Assembly: GCF_008801925.2 (NCBI RefSeq)
Contig: NZ_CP062804.1
Span: 2,914,001 to 2,978,000, forward strand
DNA length: 64,000 nucleotides
From: Cupriavidus basilensis
GTDB lineage: Bacteria > Pseudomonadota > Gammaproteobacteria > Burkholderiales > Burkholderiaceae
Direction: 5' to 3'
In this document: positions 52,780 through 62,074 of the stretch, in pieces
Layout: every line of letters starts with the position of its first letter
Numbering within the stretch: position 1 is the stretch's first letter
Notes under the pieces: generated by a model
The model's database searches: none
The model's input: the letters and a program-made list of their open reading frames with translations, nothing else
Told to the model about the DNA's origin: nothing
Program-made: the position numbers and the translations under genes

Positions 52780-53802
52780 TCATTGAACACTGCCCGGCTT
52801 GGCCGGGGCCGCGGCGGCGTTGCCCGGCGCAGCCGCAGCCGGGGCGGCCGAAGCGGCCGGCGCGACTGCGGTTGCGGGGGCGGAGGCGGCCGCCAGGCCT
52901 GCCTGCACTTCCTGGCCGGCTTCACCGGCCTTTGCTGCGATCGAAACCTCGGCGGCGCTGGCATTCTCAGCCTCGATCCGAGACTGCGCGCGCTGGTTCA
53001 GCACCACGATGCTGATGCGGCGATTCACCGGCGCGAGATCGTCCTTCTTGTCGAGCGGCATGGTGGCGGCCAGGCCGATCACGCGCAACACCTTGCCCTC
53101 GTTCATGCCGCCGGCGATCAGCTCGCGCCGGGAGGCATTGGAGCGATCTGAAGACAGCTCCCAGTTGCTATACGTGCGCTCGCCATTGGAATAGTTGGCG
53201 GAGTCGGTATGGCCGGACAGGCTGACCTTGTTCGGCATCTCGTTGAGCACCGGGCCGATCTCGCGCAGGATGGTGCGCATATACGGCTCGACCGCGGCGC
53301 TGCCGGTACGGAACATCGGCCGGTTCTGCGTATCCAGGATCTGGATGCGCAAACCTTCGCTGGTGATATCGAGCAACAACTGCGGGCGGAACTGGCGCAG
53401 CACGGGGTTGTTCTCGATGATCTGCTCAAGACGCTTCTTGAGCGAGCGCAGGCGCTCGGCTTCCTGGCGTTCCTTGGCCTTTTCCGTGGCATCTTCGGGC
53501 GTCTTCCTGACCTCCGCGTCCTGGCGGGTCACGTCCGTGCCGCCGCCAGGGATCACGCTGGAAGACATGCTGCTCTTGTTGCCGCCCGCAATGGCCACTT
53601 TAAGCGGCGTGCGGAAATACTCGGCCAATTGCACCAGGTCCTTGGGCTGGGCAGCCTTCAGCAGCCAAAGCACAAGGAACAGCGCCATCATTGCCGTCAT
53701 GAAGTCGGCGTAAGCGATCTTCCACGATCCGCCATGATGCCCGGCGCTGCTCTTCTTGATGCGTTTGACGACAATGGGGTGCGCACCGTGCTCACTGCTC
53801 AT
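52780..53802 (-). CDS. motB: Flagellar stator protein MotB
   Basis: MotB anchors the stator to peptidoglycan and carries the proton-binding Asp. It has 340 residues. The single membrane helix is [20 protein letters not shown], with the Asp in AYADFM. The OmpA-like domain (about 150-275) includes [20 protein letters not shown] and [13 protein letters not shown]. The C-terminus is alanine-rich and not conserved. It follows motA by 18 bases. Confidence 0.95.
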   Translation of the reverse strand: MSSEHGAHPIVVKRIKKSSAGHHGGSWKIAYADFMTAMMALFLVLWLLKAAQPKDLVQLAEYFRTPLKVAIAGGNKSSMSSSVIPGGGTDVTRQDAEVRKTPEDATEKAKERQEAERLRSLKKRLEQIIENNPVLRQFRPQLLLDITSEGLRIQILDTQNRPMFRTGSAAVEPYMRTILREIGPVLNEMPNKVSLSGHTDSANYSNGERTYSNWELSSDRSNASRRELIAGGMNEGKVLRVIGLAATMPLDKKDDLAPVNRRISIVVLNQRAQSRIEAENASAAEVSIAAKAGEAGQEVQAGLAAASAPATAVAPAASAAPAAAAPGNAAAAPAKPGSVQ

Positions 53803-53820
53803 CGCTGTCGCTCCTCTTCG

Positions 53821-54684
53821 TCAGGTGATGCTCTTGACTTCGCGGACGTGGTCGTCCAGTTCGAGGAAGGATGGCCGCTCGGTCGAGTACAACACCTTGC
53901 GGCCAAACTCCACCGCCACCAGAGGTGCATATCCGTTGAGCGAAGCCAGCAGCGTGACCTTGATGCACTCGTACATCTTCACGGTTTCGTCCACCTGGTG
54001 CTCGACCCGCGCCGCCAGCGGCGAGACAAAGCCGTAGGCGAGCAAGATGCCGAGGAAGGTGCCGACCATGGCGTGGGCAATCAGCGCGCCCAGCTCGGCC
54101 GGCGGCAGGTCTGCCGAGGCCAGCGCGTGCACCACGCCCATCACCGCGGCGACAATGCCGAAGGCGGGCAGGCCGTCGCCGATCCGGGTCAGCGCGTGCG
54201 CCGGCACCTCGGCCTCGTGGCGGAAAGTCTCGATCTCGTGATCCATCAGGGTCTCGATCTCGAAGGCGTTCATATTGCCGTTGACCATCATGCGCAGGTA
54301 GTCCGTCAGGAACTCCATCATTCCCGGGTCGGCAAGGATGCGCGGATACTGGCTGAACACGCTGCTGGCCGCCGGGTCCGCGATTTCCTTCTCGAGGAAC
54401 AGGATGCCTTCGCGGCGGGCCTTGGACAGCAGGACATAGAGCAGCGCCATGACTTCCATGTACAGCGCCTTGCTGTACTTGCTGCTGCGAAACAGTGTCG
54501 GCAGCACGCGCATGGTGGCCTTGATAGCCTTGCCATTATTGGAGCTGATGAACGCGCCGATCGCGGCGCCCCCAATGATGACAAGCTCTGCCGGTTGATA
54601 AAGCGCGCCCATATGGCCACCGGTCATGGCGTATCCACCAAGCACCGCCGCTATCACGACAACAAAGCCAATTACAACTAGCAC
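53821..54684 (-). CDS. motA: Flagellar stator protein MotA
   Basis: MotA is the proton channel and torque subunit of the stator. It has 287 residues and a GTG start at 54684, chosen because the protein then begins (M)LVVIGFVVVIAAVLGGY, with GGGGA upstream. Further upstream codons give an unlikely N-terminus. Four membrane helices are visible. The cytoplasmic loop with the conserved charged residues includes ALLYVLLSKARREGILFLEK. Between it and flhC lies a 240-base gap. Confidence 0.95.
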   Translation of the reverse strand: MLVVIGFVVVIAAVLGGYAMTGGHMGALYQPAELVIIGGAAIGAFISSNNGKAIKATMRVLPTLFRSSKYSKALYMEVMALLYVLLSKARREGILFLEKEIADPAASSVFSQYPRILADPGMMEFLTDYLRMMVNGNMNAFEIETLMDHEIETFRHEAEVPAHALTRIGDGLPAFGIVAAVMGVVHALASADLPPAELGALIAHAMVGTFLGILLAYGFVSPLAARVEHQVDETVKMYECIKVTLLASLNGYAPLVAVEFGRKVLYSTERPSFLELDDHVREVKSIT

Positions 54685-54845
54685 GATTGATTCCCCGTCA
54701 GAAAAACACGCGTCAGGCACGCACAAGCGTCACCCCTCCAGCCAGGCGGATATACCGCCTGTCCTGGCAGGGCTCACCTGTCACGCAGGCTGCCATCGGA
54801 TCTGAGACCTTGGGACTATCGGGCCTTGAAGCCTTGGGTCCTGAA

Positions 54846-54900
54846 GTCTGGTCCGTCCTAAGACTTAACGACTGAAGACGGCAAGACTTGAAGACTTAGT
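54846..54900. repeat. Run of imperfect AAGACTT repeats upstream of motA
   Basis: The short unit AAGACTT or close forms recur in the gap between flhC and motA, at about 54860, 54884 and 54892, with related GAAGTC/GAGACC forms before them. The stretch holds no gene. It may be regulatory or mere local duplication. Confidence 0.3.
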
Positions 54901-54924
54901 GCCCTATCGACCCAAGGATTTCAG

Positions 54925-55530
54925 TCAGGCGACAGCTTGCGCTGGTGCGATGTCCTTCGAGAGCTTCTTGGCTTTGCCAGCACGCGAGGGCGGACGGCAC
55001 AGGCTGCATACGAAATTCGCATGCGGCTCGTACGCGTGCGCGACGAAACGCCCGCCGCAGCAGGTGCAGCTGGAAAGCTGCAGCATGTTGCTCTCGAAAA
55101 ACCGTACTAACGTCCAAGCACGGGTGAAACTTAAGACAATTTCGCTTTCGAGCAGCGATACGTGCTCAAGATAGAGCCGATAGGCCGCCACCACGCCGCG
55201 GATGCCAACCGTCTCGCCCTGCTGGACCATGAACTGATAGGCCGAGAAGAACAGCGAGGAATGGATGTTTGGCAACCAGGTGGTGAACCAGTCGGTCGAG
55301 AAGGGGAGCATGCCCTTGGGCGGCGAGGCGCCGCGCAGCTCCTTGTAGAGGCGGATCAGGCGATCGCGCGAGAGCGTGGTCTCGGCTTCGAGGACTTGCA
55401 GGCGCGCACCCAGGCCGATCAGCTCAATGGCGAGCTGGGTCTGGTTGGCATCCTGCAAGACGCTCTTGCGATTGGGAACGGGAGTGGCCGTGGTACTCCG
55501 GGCTGACGGCGCCTGCAGGAGCGCGGTCAA
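54925..55530 (-). CDS. flhC: Flagellar master regulator subunit FlhC
   Basis: FlhC forms the FlhD4C2 complex that activates class 2 flagellar promoters. It has 201 residues. [20 protein letters not shown] and [20 protein letters not shown] are conserved. The zinc site has CTCCGGRF and later FVCSLCRPP, giving four cysteines. The start overlaps the flhD stop (ATGA), so the two subunits are made together. Confidence 0.95.
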   Translation of the reverse strand: MTALLQAPSARSTTATPVPNRKSVLQDANQTQLAIELIGLGARLQVLEAETTLSRDRLIRLYKELRGASPPKGMLPFSTDWFTTWLPNIHSSLFFSAYQFMVQQGETVGIRGVVAAYRLYLEHVSLLESEIVLSFTRAWTLVRFFESNMLQLSSCTCCGGRFVAHAYEPHANFVCSLCRPPSRAGKAKKLSKDIAPAQAVA

Positions 55531-55844
55531 TTGAGCGACTCCACGGGCTGCCGTGCGAGCAGGATCGCAGCATGGATCTGCTGCATATCATGGCTCTTGG
55601 CCGTATGGGTGAGTGTCGACAGCAAGGCATGGTCGTCGAACCGAAAACGGCACAGGACCATGTTTGATGCTGCCAGTTTGACAAGCTGGGCCGGTGTCAA
55701 CTTGGCGAGAATGTCGGCAATTTCCTTGCTGACGCCAAGCCTGAACATGGCTTCCAGATGATTTTCGCGCACCAGGCGTTGCGCGAGCAGCAGATAGGCG
55801 AGATTGACCTCCCTGATCTCCTGGAGAACTTCACTGCTTTCCAA
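55527..55844 (-). CDS. flhD: Flagellar master regulator subunit FlhD
   Basis: FlhD pairs with FlhC. I choose a TTG start at 55844 because it follows GCGGGGA and gives (M)[20 protein letters not shown], the conserved N-terminus, at 105 residues. An ATG in the frame lies about 37 codons upstream and would add a basic, unconserved leader. The helical core continues with [21 protein letters not shown] weak start codon on a master regulator may keep its level low. The long region upstream probably carries its control sites. Confidence 0.93.
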   Translation of the reverse strand: MESSEVLQEIREVNLAYLLLAQRLVRENHLEAMFRLGVSKEIADILAKLTPAQLVKLAASNMVLCRFRFDDHALLSTLTHTAKSHDMQQIHAAILLARQPVESLN

Positions 55845-56256
55845 TTTTTCCCCGCTACCAAAAGCCCTTCGACCGCTTGTCCGGCGCTTACCCGCAGCCG
55901 AAGGCTGAAGGCGACCAGATCGTTTGAGTGCGTGTGCGATGGGTACTGCGTACAACTACGGAACTGCGCTTGGTCAGACTTCTCTGAAACTTTACAAATG
56001 TTACAGAGTGTAAGTACGACTGACAGAGTTATATCGGCAATTTGAGCAGACTGCCAATCCCCTCTTACGTTGGGGTACGGCAATGTCGCATGAAACATAC
56101 ATGGAACTCAAACTTTGTAACAGTCATCTCCTTGTCATCTGATTTGCATCAAAACTGTTACGCGGATGTAACAGAGGAAAAGCTCTAGAACGGCCCGTTA
56201 GGCCATCCCGCCCGAGGGCGAACTAGTCGCATTCCTCTATTGACGAGACAGCCTCA
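55845..56256. promoter_or_regulatory. Upstream region of flhDC
   Basis: These 412 bases hold no gene. They are markedly AT-richer than the neighbours (especially 55980-56180) and hold several TGTTAC/GTAACA half-sites: 55999-56006, 56117-56123 and the inverted repeat at 56155-56174. This fits a long promoter region read by several regulators, as in other bacteria with flhDC. No exact transcription start can be named. Confidence 0.55.
56155..56174. promoter_or_regulatory. Inverted-repeat operator candidate upstream of flhDC
   Basis: CTGTTAC and GTAACAG form a perfect seven-base inverted repeat around six bases (GCGGAT). The same half-site returns at 56117-56123 and 55999-56006. It looks like a dimer-binding site, but I cannot name the regulator. 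Confidence 0.45.
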
Positions 56257-56988
56257 CTACACTAGGACCCTGCGCAGCCATGCAGCCACTCGTGCGAACA
56301 GGTCGTCTGGCTCTTCGCGAAACAGATGCGGGCAGGTTTGCTCGACCTGCTCCATCACGCGTGCGGCTTCTTCGGCACTCACGGTGCCGTAGTCCATCGA
56401 TAGCCCCAGCAAAGCGCGCAATTCGCCCAGCCGCGAGCGTGCCGTGCCGGTGGTGCGCTCAGTCTGCACCATGTACATGAGGTCGTAGACCCGGCGGCGC
56501 AGGCTTTCCGCGACGCGCCATGCCGGCGTCTGCATCTGCTCCTCGAGCGTGCGGATATCCACCGCCGAGGTAGCCAGCTGGGATGCCAGGGAATCGGTAA
56601 AAGCCAGGTCTGCCCCTGCGTCCTCCAGAATCTGCCGGGACCAGTCGCGGGCATGCGCAAGGCGCTCCTGGGGCGTCCACTCGTAGCGCACCGCCAGGCC
56701 GTAGCCAAAGCGCTGCGCGTCGCGCATGAGCGTCGCCATGGCATTGGGCAGCTGCTTGTTGAACACGCGCTTGGCCCAGGCGTATTCCCCACCCGAGAGC
56801 AGCCGCGTGACGGCACGCTCGGTCAGCGGGCCATCATGGTGCAGCAGGCGTGCCCGCAGGAAATCATCGAATTCAGGCGGCGTGAACTCGTTGTCCAGGC
56901 CGGTCGAGAGCTTGACGAAGTGCTCGAACTCGGCACGCAGCTTGGCTACGGCTTCTTCGGGCAGCGCCAGGGTGATTTCAGTAGTCAT
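56257..56988 (-). CDS. Unrecognised protein between chemoreceptor and flhDC
   Basis: This intact frame of 243 residues has an ATG start and normal codon use. I do not recognise the family. It has no signal peptide or membrane segment and is mostly helical: ITLALPEEAVAKLRAEFEHF, RSRLGELRALLGLSMDYGTV and EEAARVMEQVEQTCPHLFRE. A tryptophan-rich middle (YEWTPQERLAHARDWSRQIL) may form a pocket. It follows the chemoreceptor gene by 50 bases on the same strand, and flhDC lies further downstream. It may be a cytoplasmic partner in chemotaxis or motility control, but this rests on position alone. Confidence 0.6.
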   Translation of the reverse strand: MTTEITLALPEEAVAKLRAEFEHFVKLSTGLDNEFTPPEFDDFLRARLLHHDGPLTERAVTRLLSGGEYAWAKRVFNKQLPNAMATLMRDAQRFGYGLAVRYEWTPQERLAHARDWSRQILEDAGADLAFTDSLASQLATSAVDIRTLEEQMQTPAWRVAESLRRRVYDLMYMVQTERTTGTARSRLGELRALLGLSMDYGTVSAEEAARVMEQVEQTCPHLFREEPDDLFARVAAWLRRVLV

Positions 56989-57038
56989 GATGTGCAGATC
57001 TGGCTATGTCGCCGACGGCCGGAGCATCTTGTTCGCCG

Positions 57039-58862
57039 TCAGAAAGCGCTCCAGTCGCCGCTGTCCGAAGTGGCCAGGGCTGCGGGACGTGCGGCGCGTG
57101 CCGTAACCGGCGCAGGCGCTTCACGTCCGCTCTCGCGCTCAGCCTTGTCTACCGGCGCAGGTTCGGCGTGACGGGACTCTTCGTGGCGGGCGGCCGGTGC
57201 CGAGGGCTCCATGCGCCTGGGCTTGGCCTTGGGCGCGGTGATCACCTTGGGCTGCTGCGCCTGCACGCGGGAGCCGGCAAAGGCATCCGTTTCGCCCAGG
57301 CGGAAGCTGGCTACCGAGGATTGCAGGCGCGTAGCCTGGTCTTCCAGCGAACCTGCGGCAGCCGCGGCCTCCTCGACCAGCGCGGCGTTCTGCTGCGTCA
57401 CCTCGTCCATTTGCGCCACGGCCTTGTTCACCTGCTCGATGCCCGAGCTCTGCTCGGCGGACGCCGCGCTGATCTCGCCCATGATGTCCGTCACGCGCTT
57501 GACCGCCTGCACGATCTCTCCCATGGTGTGCCCGGCCTGGCCCACGAGCGTCGAGCCGTTGTCCACCCGCGCCACCGTGTCGCCGATCAGGCCCTTGATT
57601 TCCTTGGCCGCGTTCGCGCTGCGCTGTGCCAGGCTGCGCACCTCGCCGGCCACCACCGCAAAGCCCCGGCCCTGCTCACCGGCGCGCGCGGCTTCCACTG
57701 CCGCGTTCAGCGCCAGGATATTGGTCTGGAAGGCAATGCCTTCAATCACGCCGATAATGTCGACGATCTTCTTGGATGCATCGTTGATCTCATCCATGGT
57801 CTTCACCACGCGGCCCACCACTTCGCCACCCTTGACCGCGGTCTCCGAGGCGTTGGCTGCCAGGCCGCTGGCCTGGCGCGCGTTGTCCGCGTTCTGGCGC
57901 ACCGTGCTGGTCAGCTCTTCCATGCTCGATGCGGTTTCTTCCAGCGAGGCCGCCTGCTGCTCAGTGCGCTGCGACAGGTCGCTGTTGCCTGCGGCAATCT
58001 CACGCGAGGCGGACGCGATCGATTCCGCGGAATCCTTGAAGTCGCGCACCATGGCCGAGAGTTGCTGCTGCATCTGCTTCATGGCGTGCAGCAGGCTGTC
58101 CTTGTCGCCCGCACGCAGCTTCACGTCGGCCGAGAAGTCGCCCTCGGCGATGCGCGAGGCAATGTCCACCGCGTAGGCCGGCTCGCCGCCCAGCTGGCGC
58201 GACAGCGTACGGGCCAGGAAGGCGCCCAGCAGCACGGAGACAGCCAGGCCGCCCAGAACCAGGCCCAGCATCCACAGGCGGGAGCTTTCGTAGACGCCAC
58301 GTGCTTCCTCCATGTTGGCCAGCGCGCGATCGTCGCGGCGCTTGACCATCTTTGCCATCACGTCTTCGAGCGCGCGGCTATCCTTGATCAGGTCGGCGCT
58401 TTCGCTAAAGACCTGGCTTTCAAACTGCGAGGTATCGAGCGGTTGCTTGCTGACGAGCGCCACATACTTGGCCAGACGCTCACGGTAGGCCGGCAGCAGG
58501 GTATCGAATTGCTTGACGAGGGCTAACCCCTCCGGCTGGCCGAACGCCGGGCGCGCACGCTTCATGCTCTCGTCCAGCAGGACCAGCGACTTTTCGATCT
58601 GTTCCTTCTCGGCGGCGCGCTCGCCCATGGTCGAAGCCGACAGCAGCGCAATCTGCGCGCGGCTGGAATAGAGCAGGTCGATGTTGCCGCTCTGCACCGC
58701 CTTGAGCGCCTGCAGGTCGCCGTGATAAATCCTGCTGGTCCAGTCCGTCATGCGTCCCATATTGATGACGCCCAGCAGACCCATCACCACGCCGATAAGC
58801 GACACGACCAGAAAGCCAACGACCAGTTTGGTCGTGACGCGGAGCTGATTGAACCATTGCAT
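57039..58862 (-). CDS. Methyl-accepting chemotaxis protein (transmembrane)
   Basis: This chemoreceptor has 607 residues. A first membrane helix ([20 protein letters not shown]), a periplasmic four-helix sensor (about 35-190) and a second helix ([20 protein letters not shown]) are followed by HAMP. The signalling hairpin tip is clear ([20 protein letters not shown], then [18 protein letters not shown]). The C-terminus ends GDWSAF, matching the WxxF tether for CheR/CheB, after a proline/alanine-rich linker. Its ligand is unknown. The signalling part is almost identical in DNA to the receptor gene at 59016. Confidence 0.94.
   Translation of the reverse strand: MQWFNQLRVTTKLVVGFLVVSLIGVVMGLLGVINMGRMTDWTSRIYHGDLQALKAVQSGNIDLLYSSRAQIALLSASTMGERAAEKEQIEKSLVLLDESMKRARPAFGQPEGLALVKQFDTLLPAYRERLAKYVALVSKQPLDTSQFESQVFSESADLIKDSRALEDVMAKMVKRRDDRALANMEEARGVYESSRLWMLGLVLGGLAVSVLLGAFLARTLSRQLGGEPAYAVDIASRIAEGDFSADVKLRAGDKDSLLHAMKQMQQQLSAMVRDFKDSAESIASASREIAAGNSDLSQRTEQQAASLEETASSMEELTSTVRQNADNARQASGLAANASETAVKGGEVVGRVVKTMDEINDASKKIVDIIGVIEGIAFQTNILALNAAVEAARAGEQGRGFAVVAGEVRSLAQRSANAAKEIKGLIGDTVARVDNGSTLVGQAGHTMGEIVQAVKRVTDIMGEISAASAEQSSGIEQVNKAVAQMDEVTQQNAALVEEAAAAAGSLEDQATRLQSSVASFRLGETDAFAGSRVQAQQPKVITAPKAKPRRMEPSAPAARHEESRHAEPAPVDKAERESGREAPAPVTARAARPAALATSDSGDWSAF
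57360..57990 (-). repeat. Shared signalling-domain block of two receptor genes, copy 1
   Basis: About 630 bases here match 59148-59778 at a constant offset of 1,788 bases, with only scattered differences. Outside the block the two genes are unrelated. Confidence 0.8.
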
Positions 58863-59015
58863 GCAGACTACCTCTTTTTTCTGAATGACTTGACCGGGGG
58901 CCTCATCTGTCCGCTGCCGGCGGGTTGCCGGCAGTACGCACGACGGGCGCTACTTCTTTTTCTAGAACACGCTTTCAGGCCGATTGCCTCGGCACTGCTT
59001 GATCTCTTTGTCTTT

Positions 59016-60656
59016 TCAGGCTTGCGCCAGATGCAGCGCGTCGACCTGACGGGCGCGCACCGGCCGTGCCTCAGGGCGCAAGCTGACGCGGAAGGTGGCT
59101 ACCGCATCGCGCAAGCGCCCGGCCTGGTCTTCCAGCGCGCCGGCCGCGGCCGCGGCCTGCTCCACCAGTGCCGCGTTTTGCTGTGTCACCTCGTCCATCT
59201 GGGCCACGGCCTTGTTCACCTGCTCGATGCCCGAGCTCTGCTCGGCGGACGCCGCGCTGATCTCGCCCATGATGTCCGTCACGCTCTTGACCGCCTGCAC
59301 GATCTCGCCCATGGTCAGCCCGGCCTGGCCCACCAGCGCCGAGCCGTTGTCCACCCGCGCCACCGTGTCGCCGATCAGGCCCTTGATTTCCTTGGCCGCG
59401 TTCGCGCTACGCTGTGCCAGCCCGCGCACCTCGCCGGCCACCACCGCGAAGCCGCGGCCCTGTTCGCCGGCCCGCGCGGCTTCCACCGCCGCGTTCAGCG
59501 CCAGGATGTTGGTCTGGAAGGCAATGCCTTCGATCACGCCGATAATGTCGACGATCTTCTTCGATGCACCATTGATGTCGTCCATGGTCTGCACCACGCG
59601 GCCCACCACTTCGCCGCCCTTGACGGCAATCTCGGAGGCGTTGGCTGCCAGGCCACTGGCCTGGCGTGCGTTGTCCGCGTTCTGACGCACCGTGCTGGTC
59701 AGCTCTTCCATGCTCGATGCGGTTTCTTCCAGCGAGGCTGCCTGCTGCTCGGTACGCTGCGACAGGTCACTGTTGCCCGCGGCCACCTGGCGCGTGGCCG
59801 TGGAAATGCTCGTCATGCCTTCCTGGATCTCGCCCACCACCGACAGCAAGCTGCGCTGCATCGTGCGCATGGCACGCGCCAGCGCCCCCACCTCGTCGCT
59901 TGCGCGGTAGTCCAGGCGCGTGGTGAGATCGCCCGCGCCCATGCGCAAAGCAAAGTCGAGCATGTCCTGCACCGGCCGGTTCACGCGTGCCAGCAGCAGC
60001 GTACCGCCGATAAAGGATGACGCGACCGCCAGCCCGAAGCCGCCCCACAGCCAGGCCCGCAACCGGCTCGTGGCTTCCGCCCCTGCCAGCGCCTCGAAGG
60101 CCAGCAGCGCCGCGAGAAACCACACCAGGCCCGCCGCCTGCGATAGCAGGATGCGCCGCTTGAGGGTGATCTTGCCCAGGCGTGCCGGCAGTCCCGCCAG
60201 GCCCCTGCGTACCACGGCACCGTCGCGCACGGTCAGGCCAGAGCCGCCGGCCTCTCGCAGGCGTGCATAGGCGGCGTCTGCTGCCTCGACCTGCCCGCGC
60301 TGCGGCATCGAACGCACCGAGGTATAGCCCACCAGTTGGCCGTCGACGACCGTGGGTGTCACCGTGGCACTGACCCAGTAGAAATCACCGTCCTTGCGGC
60401 GGTTTTTGACGATGCCGACCCACGAACGTCCGGCCTGGATGGTCTTCCACAGGTCGACGAATGCCTCCGGCGGCATGTCCGGGTGGCGGACCAGGTTGTG
60501 CGCGGCGCCGAGCAATTCCTCGGCCTCGAATCCGCTGGCCTCGATAAAGGCGCGATTGGCGAACGTGATGCGACCCTTCAGGTCGGTCCTGGAGATCAGG
60601 TAATCGTCTGCGGAGAGCTTGTACTCTCGGGTGGTAACGGGTTGATTATTTCGCAT
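59016..60656 (-). CDS. aer: PAS-domain chemoreceptor, Aer-like
   Basis: This receptor has 546 residues and a cytoplasmic N-terminal PAS domain (about 10-125): [40 protein letters not shown] and [17 protein letters not shown]. In Aer this domain binds FAD and senses redox state. Two membrane helices (about 175-226), HAMP and the signalling hairpin follow. There is no WxxF tether at the C-terminus, in contrast to the neighbour at 57039. The signalling domain repeats that neighbour almost base for base. Confidence 0.9.
   Translation of the reverse strand: MRNNQPVTTREYKLSADDYLISRTDLKGRITFANRAFIEASGFEAEELLGAAHNLVRHPDMPPEAFVDLWKTIQAGRSWVGIVKNRRKDGDFYWVSATVTPTVVDGQLVGYTSVRSMPQRGQVEAADAAYARLREAGGSGLTVRDGAVVRRGLAGLPARLGKITLKRRILLSQAAGLVWFLAALLAFEALAGAEATSRLRAWLWGGFGLAVASSFIGGTLLLARVNRPVQDMLDFALRMGAGDLTTRLDYRASDEVGALARAMRTMQRSLLSVVGEIQEGMTSISTATRQVAAGNSDLSQRTEQQAASLEETASSMEELTSTVRQNADNARQASGLAANASEIAVKGGEVVGRVVQTMDDINGASKKIVDIIGVIEGIAFQTNILALNAAVEAARAGEQGRGFAVVAGEVRGLAQRSANAAKEIKGLIGDTVARVDNGSALVGQAGLTMGEIVQAVKSVTDIMGEISAASAEQSSGIEQVNKAVAQMDEVTQQNAALVEQAAAAAGALEDQAGRLRDAVATFRVSLRPEARPVRARQVDALHLAQA
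59148..59778 (-). repeat. Shared signalling-domain block of two receptor genes, copy 2
   Basis: This is the partner of 57360-57990. The match covers the CheA/CheW-binding hairpin and the methylation helices, the part that must fit the same kinase array. Confidence 0.8.
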
Positions 60657-60702
60657 GGATGGAAGACTGCGTGGATCGGACTCTCGCTACGTGCGCACCG
60701 CC

Positions 60703-61179
60703 TCAGGCGGCCGCGGCTGCCTCAATGGCCGCGAGTTCTTCGGTGTCTAGCAGTTTCTCGATATCGACGAGGATGAGCATGCGGCTTTCGACCGAGCCGA
60801 TGCCGCGGATGTAGTCCGTCTCGCCGGAGAGCTGGGGTGCTTGCCGGATCTCGCCCGGGGCCAGCGTCAGCACGTCGGACACGCCGTCGACCACGATGCC
60901 GGTGGTGCGATCGTGCAGGTCGACGATGATCACGACCGTGTACTGGTCGTAGTTGATCTTGTCCTGGCGAAACTTGATGCGCAGGTCGATGATCGGGACG
61001 ATGATCCCGCGCAGGTTGACCACGCCCTTGAGATAGGCTGGCGCATTGGCAATCTGCGTGACGTTCTCATAGCCACGGATCTCCTGCACCTTGAGGATGT
61101 CGACGCCGTACTCCTCGCCGCCCAACCTGAACGCGAGGAACTCTTCCCCCACGCCCTCTGTCTTGTTCCCGGTTTTCAT
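60703..61179 (-). CDS. Second chemotaxis coupling protein, CheW-like
   Basis: This CheW paralog of 158 residues starts at 61179 after GGGAG; ATG 61209 would add ten residues. [40 protein letters not shown] and [20 protein letters not shown] follow the CheW fold. It lies 46 bases upstream of the Aer-like gene and probably shares its transcript. Two CheW forms may share one CheA array; only one cheA is in the window. Confidence 0.92.
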   Translation of the reverse strand: MKTGNKTEGVGEEFLAFRLGGEEYGVDILKVQEIRGYENVTQIANAPAYLKGVVNLRGIIVPIIDLRIKFRQDKINYDQYTVVIIVDLHDRTTGIVVDGVSDVLTLAPGEIRQAPQLSGETDYIRGIGSVESRMLILVDIEKLLDTEELAAIEAAAAA

Positions 61180-61346
61180 TTGCTGGCTCCCGCTGCCATG
61201 ACCGGCCATGCGGCGCTGCCAAAGCCACAGCCGGCCGGCCCGCGGGGGGCAGCCAGGCCGAGACTCTGCCTGCGACGAGGCACGAATATCGTTTACCTCT
61301 TAACGGCAGCCCTGGACGTGACTGAAGGGCAACAATACCAAGGCAT

Positions 61347-61730
61347 TTACCCCACCTTGGAGGGGTTCAGCAGTGCATTCACGGCTTCCATCAACTGATC
61401 CGGATCGAACGGCTTGGCCAGGAAGCCAGACGCGCCGGCCACACGAGCCTGCTCGCGCACCTGGCTGTCGGCCTCGGTGCTCAGCATCAGCATCGGGACG
61501 GCGGCATAGGCAGCACTCCCACGCAGCGTGCGGATCAGGGTCAGGCCGTCCGTTCCCGGCATCACCTGGTCGGTCACCAGCATGCCGAAGGTAGCGTCGA
61601 GGGCCAGCGCCAGCGCTTCGTCGCCGTCGGCGGCTTCGGACACGCCGTAGCCCCCCGCGCGTAAGCAGGCGCCGATCATGCGGCGCAAAGAGGGAGAATC
61701 ATCGACAACTAGAATATGAGGCAAAGACAT
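61347..61730 (-). CDS. CheY-like single-domain response regulator
   Basis: This receiver-only protein has 127 residues from MSLPHILVVDDSPSLRRMIG. Asp54 in MLVTDQVMPGTDG is the phosphoacceptor, and FLAKPFDPDQ has the lysine. It is closer to receivers of chemosensory clusters than to the true motor-binding CheY at 46969. It precedes the second cheW by about 170 bases. Its partner kinase is probably CheA. Whether it binds the motor or acts as a phosphate sink is unknown. Confidence 0.9.
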   Translation of the reverse strand: MSLPHILVVDDSPSLRRMIGACLRAGGYGVSEAADGDEALALALDATFGMLVTDQVMPGTDGLTLIRTLRGSAAYAAVPMLMLSTEADSQVREQARVAGASGFLAKPFDPDQLMEAVNALLNPSKVG

Positions 61731-62074
61731 AGCGGCTCCGTTGACAGCGCGATGGTGTGTCCACAAGCCGGGGTTCTGGCACGGTGGACCGATGTTCCTG
61801 CGGACGGGGCTGCGGTGTGCGGCGAAGCGCGACTGGCGTGGCCGGCGTGGCCGGTGCAAACAACGCCCCTTGGGGGCATATCGGCAGCAGCGGCCGAATC
61901 CGTAGTACGGTTGTGTCGATCTGCGGATTTTGTTACCCCACGATCATGGGGTGCATCTGGCGGCAGCGGGTGGGCATACTACGGCCTCGCCGTAAAATGG
62001 CCCGCGCACCGGCGGGCCATGGCGCGCCTGCGCTACCCGCGACTGAGGCACTGCAATACCATCGGAACGTGATC
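61731..62074. other. Divergent intergenic region
   Basis: These 344 bases between the CheY-like gene (leftward) and the gene at 62075 (rightward) hold no gene. A short hairpin GGCCCGC/GCGGGCC lies near 61998-62020 and a CCCCACGATCATGGGG-like palindrome near 61934-61949. Promoters for both genes should lie here. Confidence 0.4.

Noticed and set aside
50717..52786. 689-codon plus-strand frame opposite cheA
   Set aside because: Shadow of cheA with the same kind of biased composition.
58863..59015. Sigma-28 promoter for the chemoreceptor at 57039
   Set aside because: No TAAAG/GCCGATAA pair with acceptable spacing was found on the minus strand in this gap.
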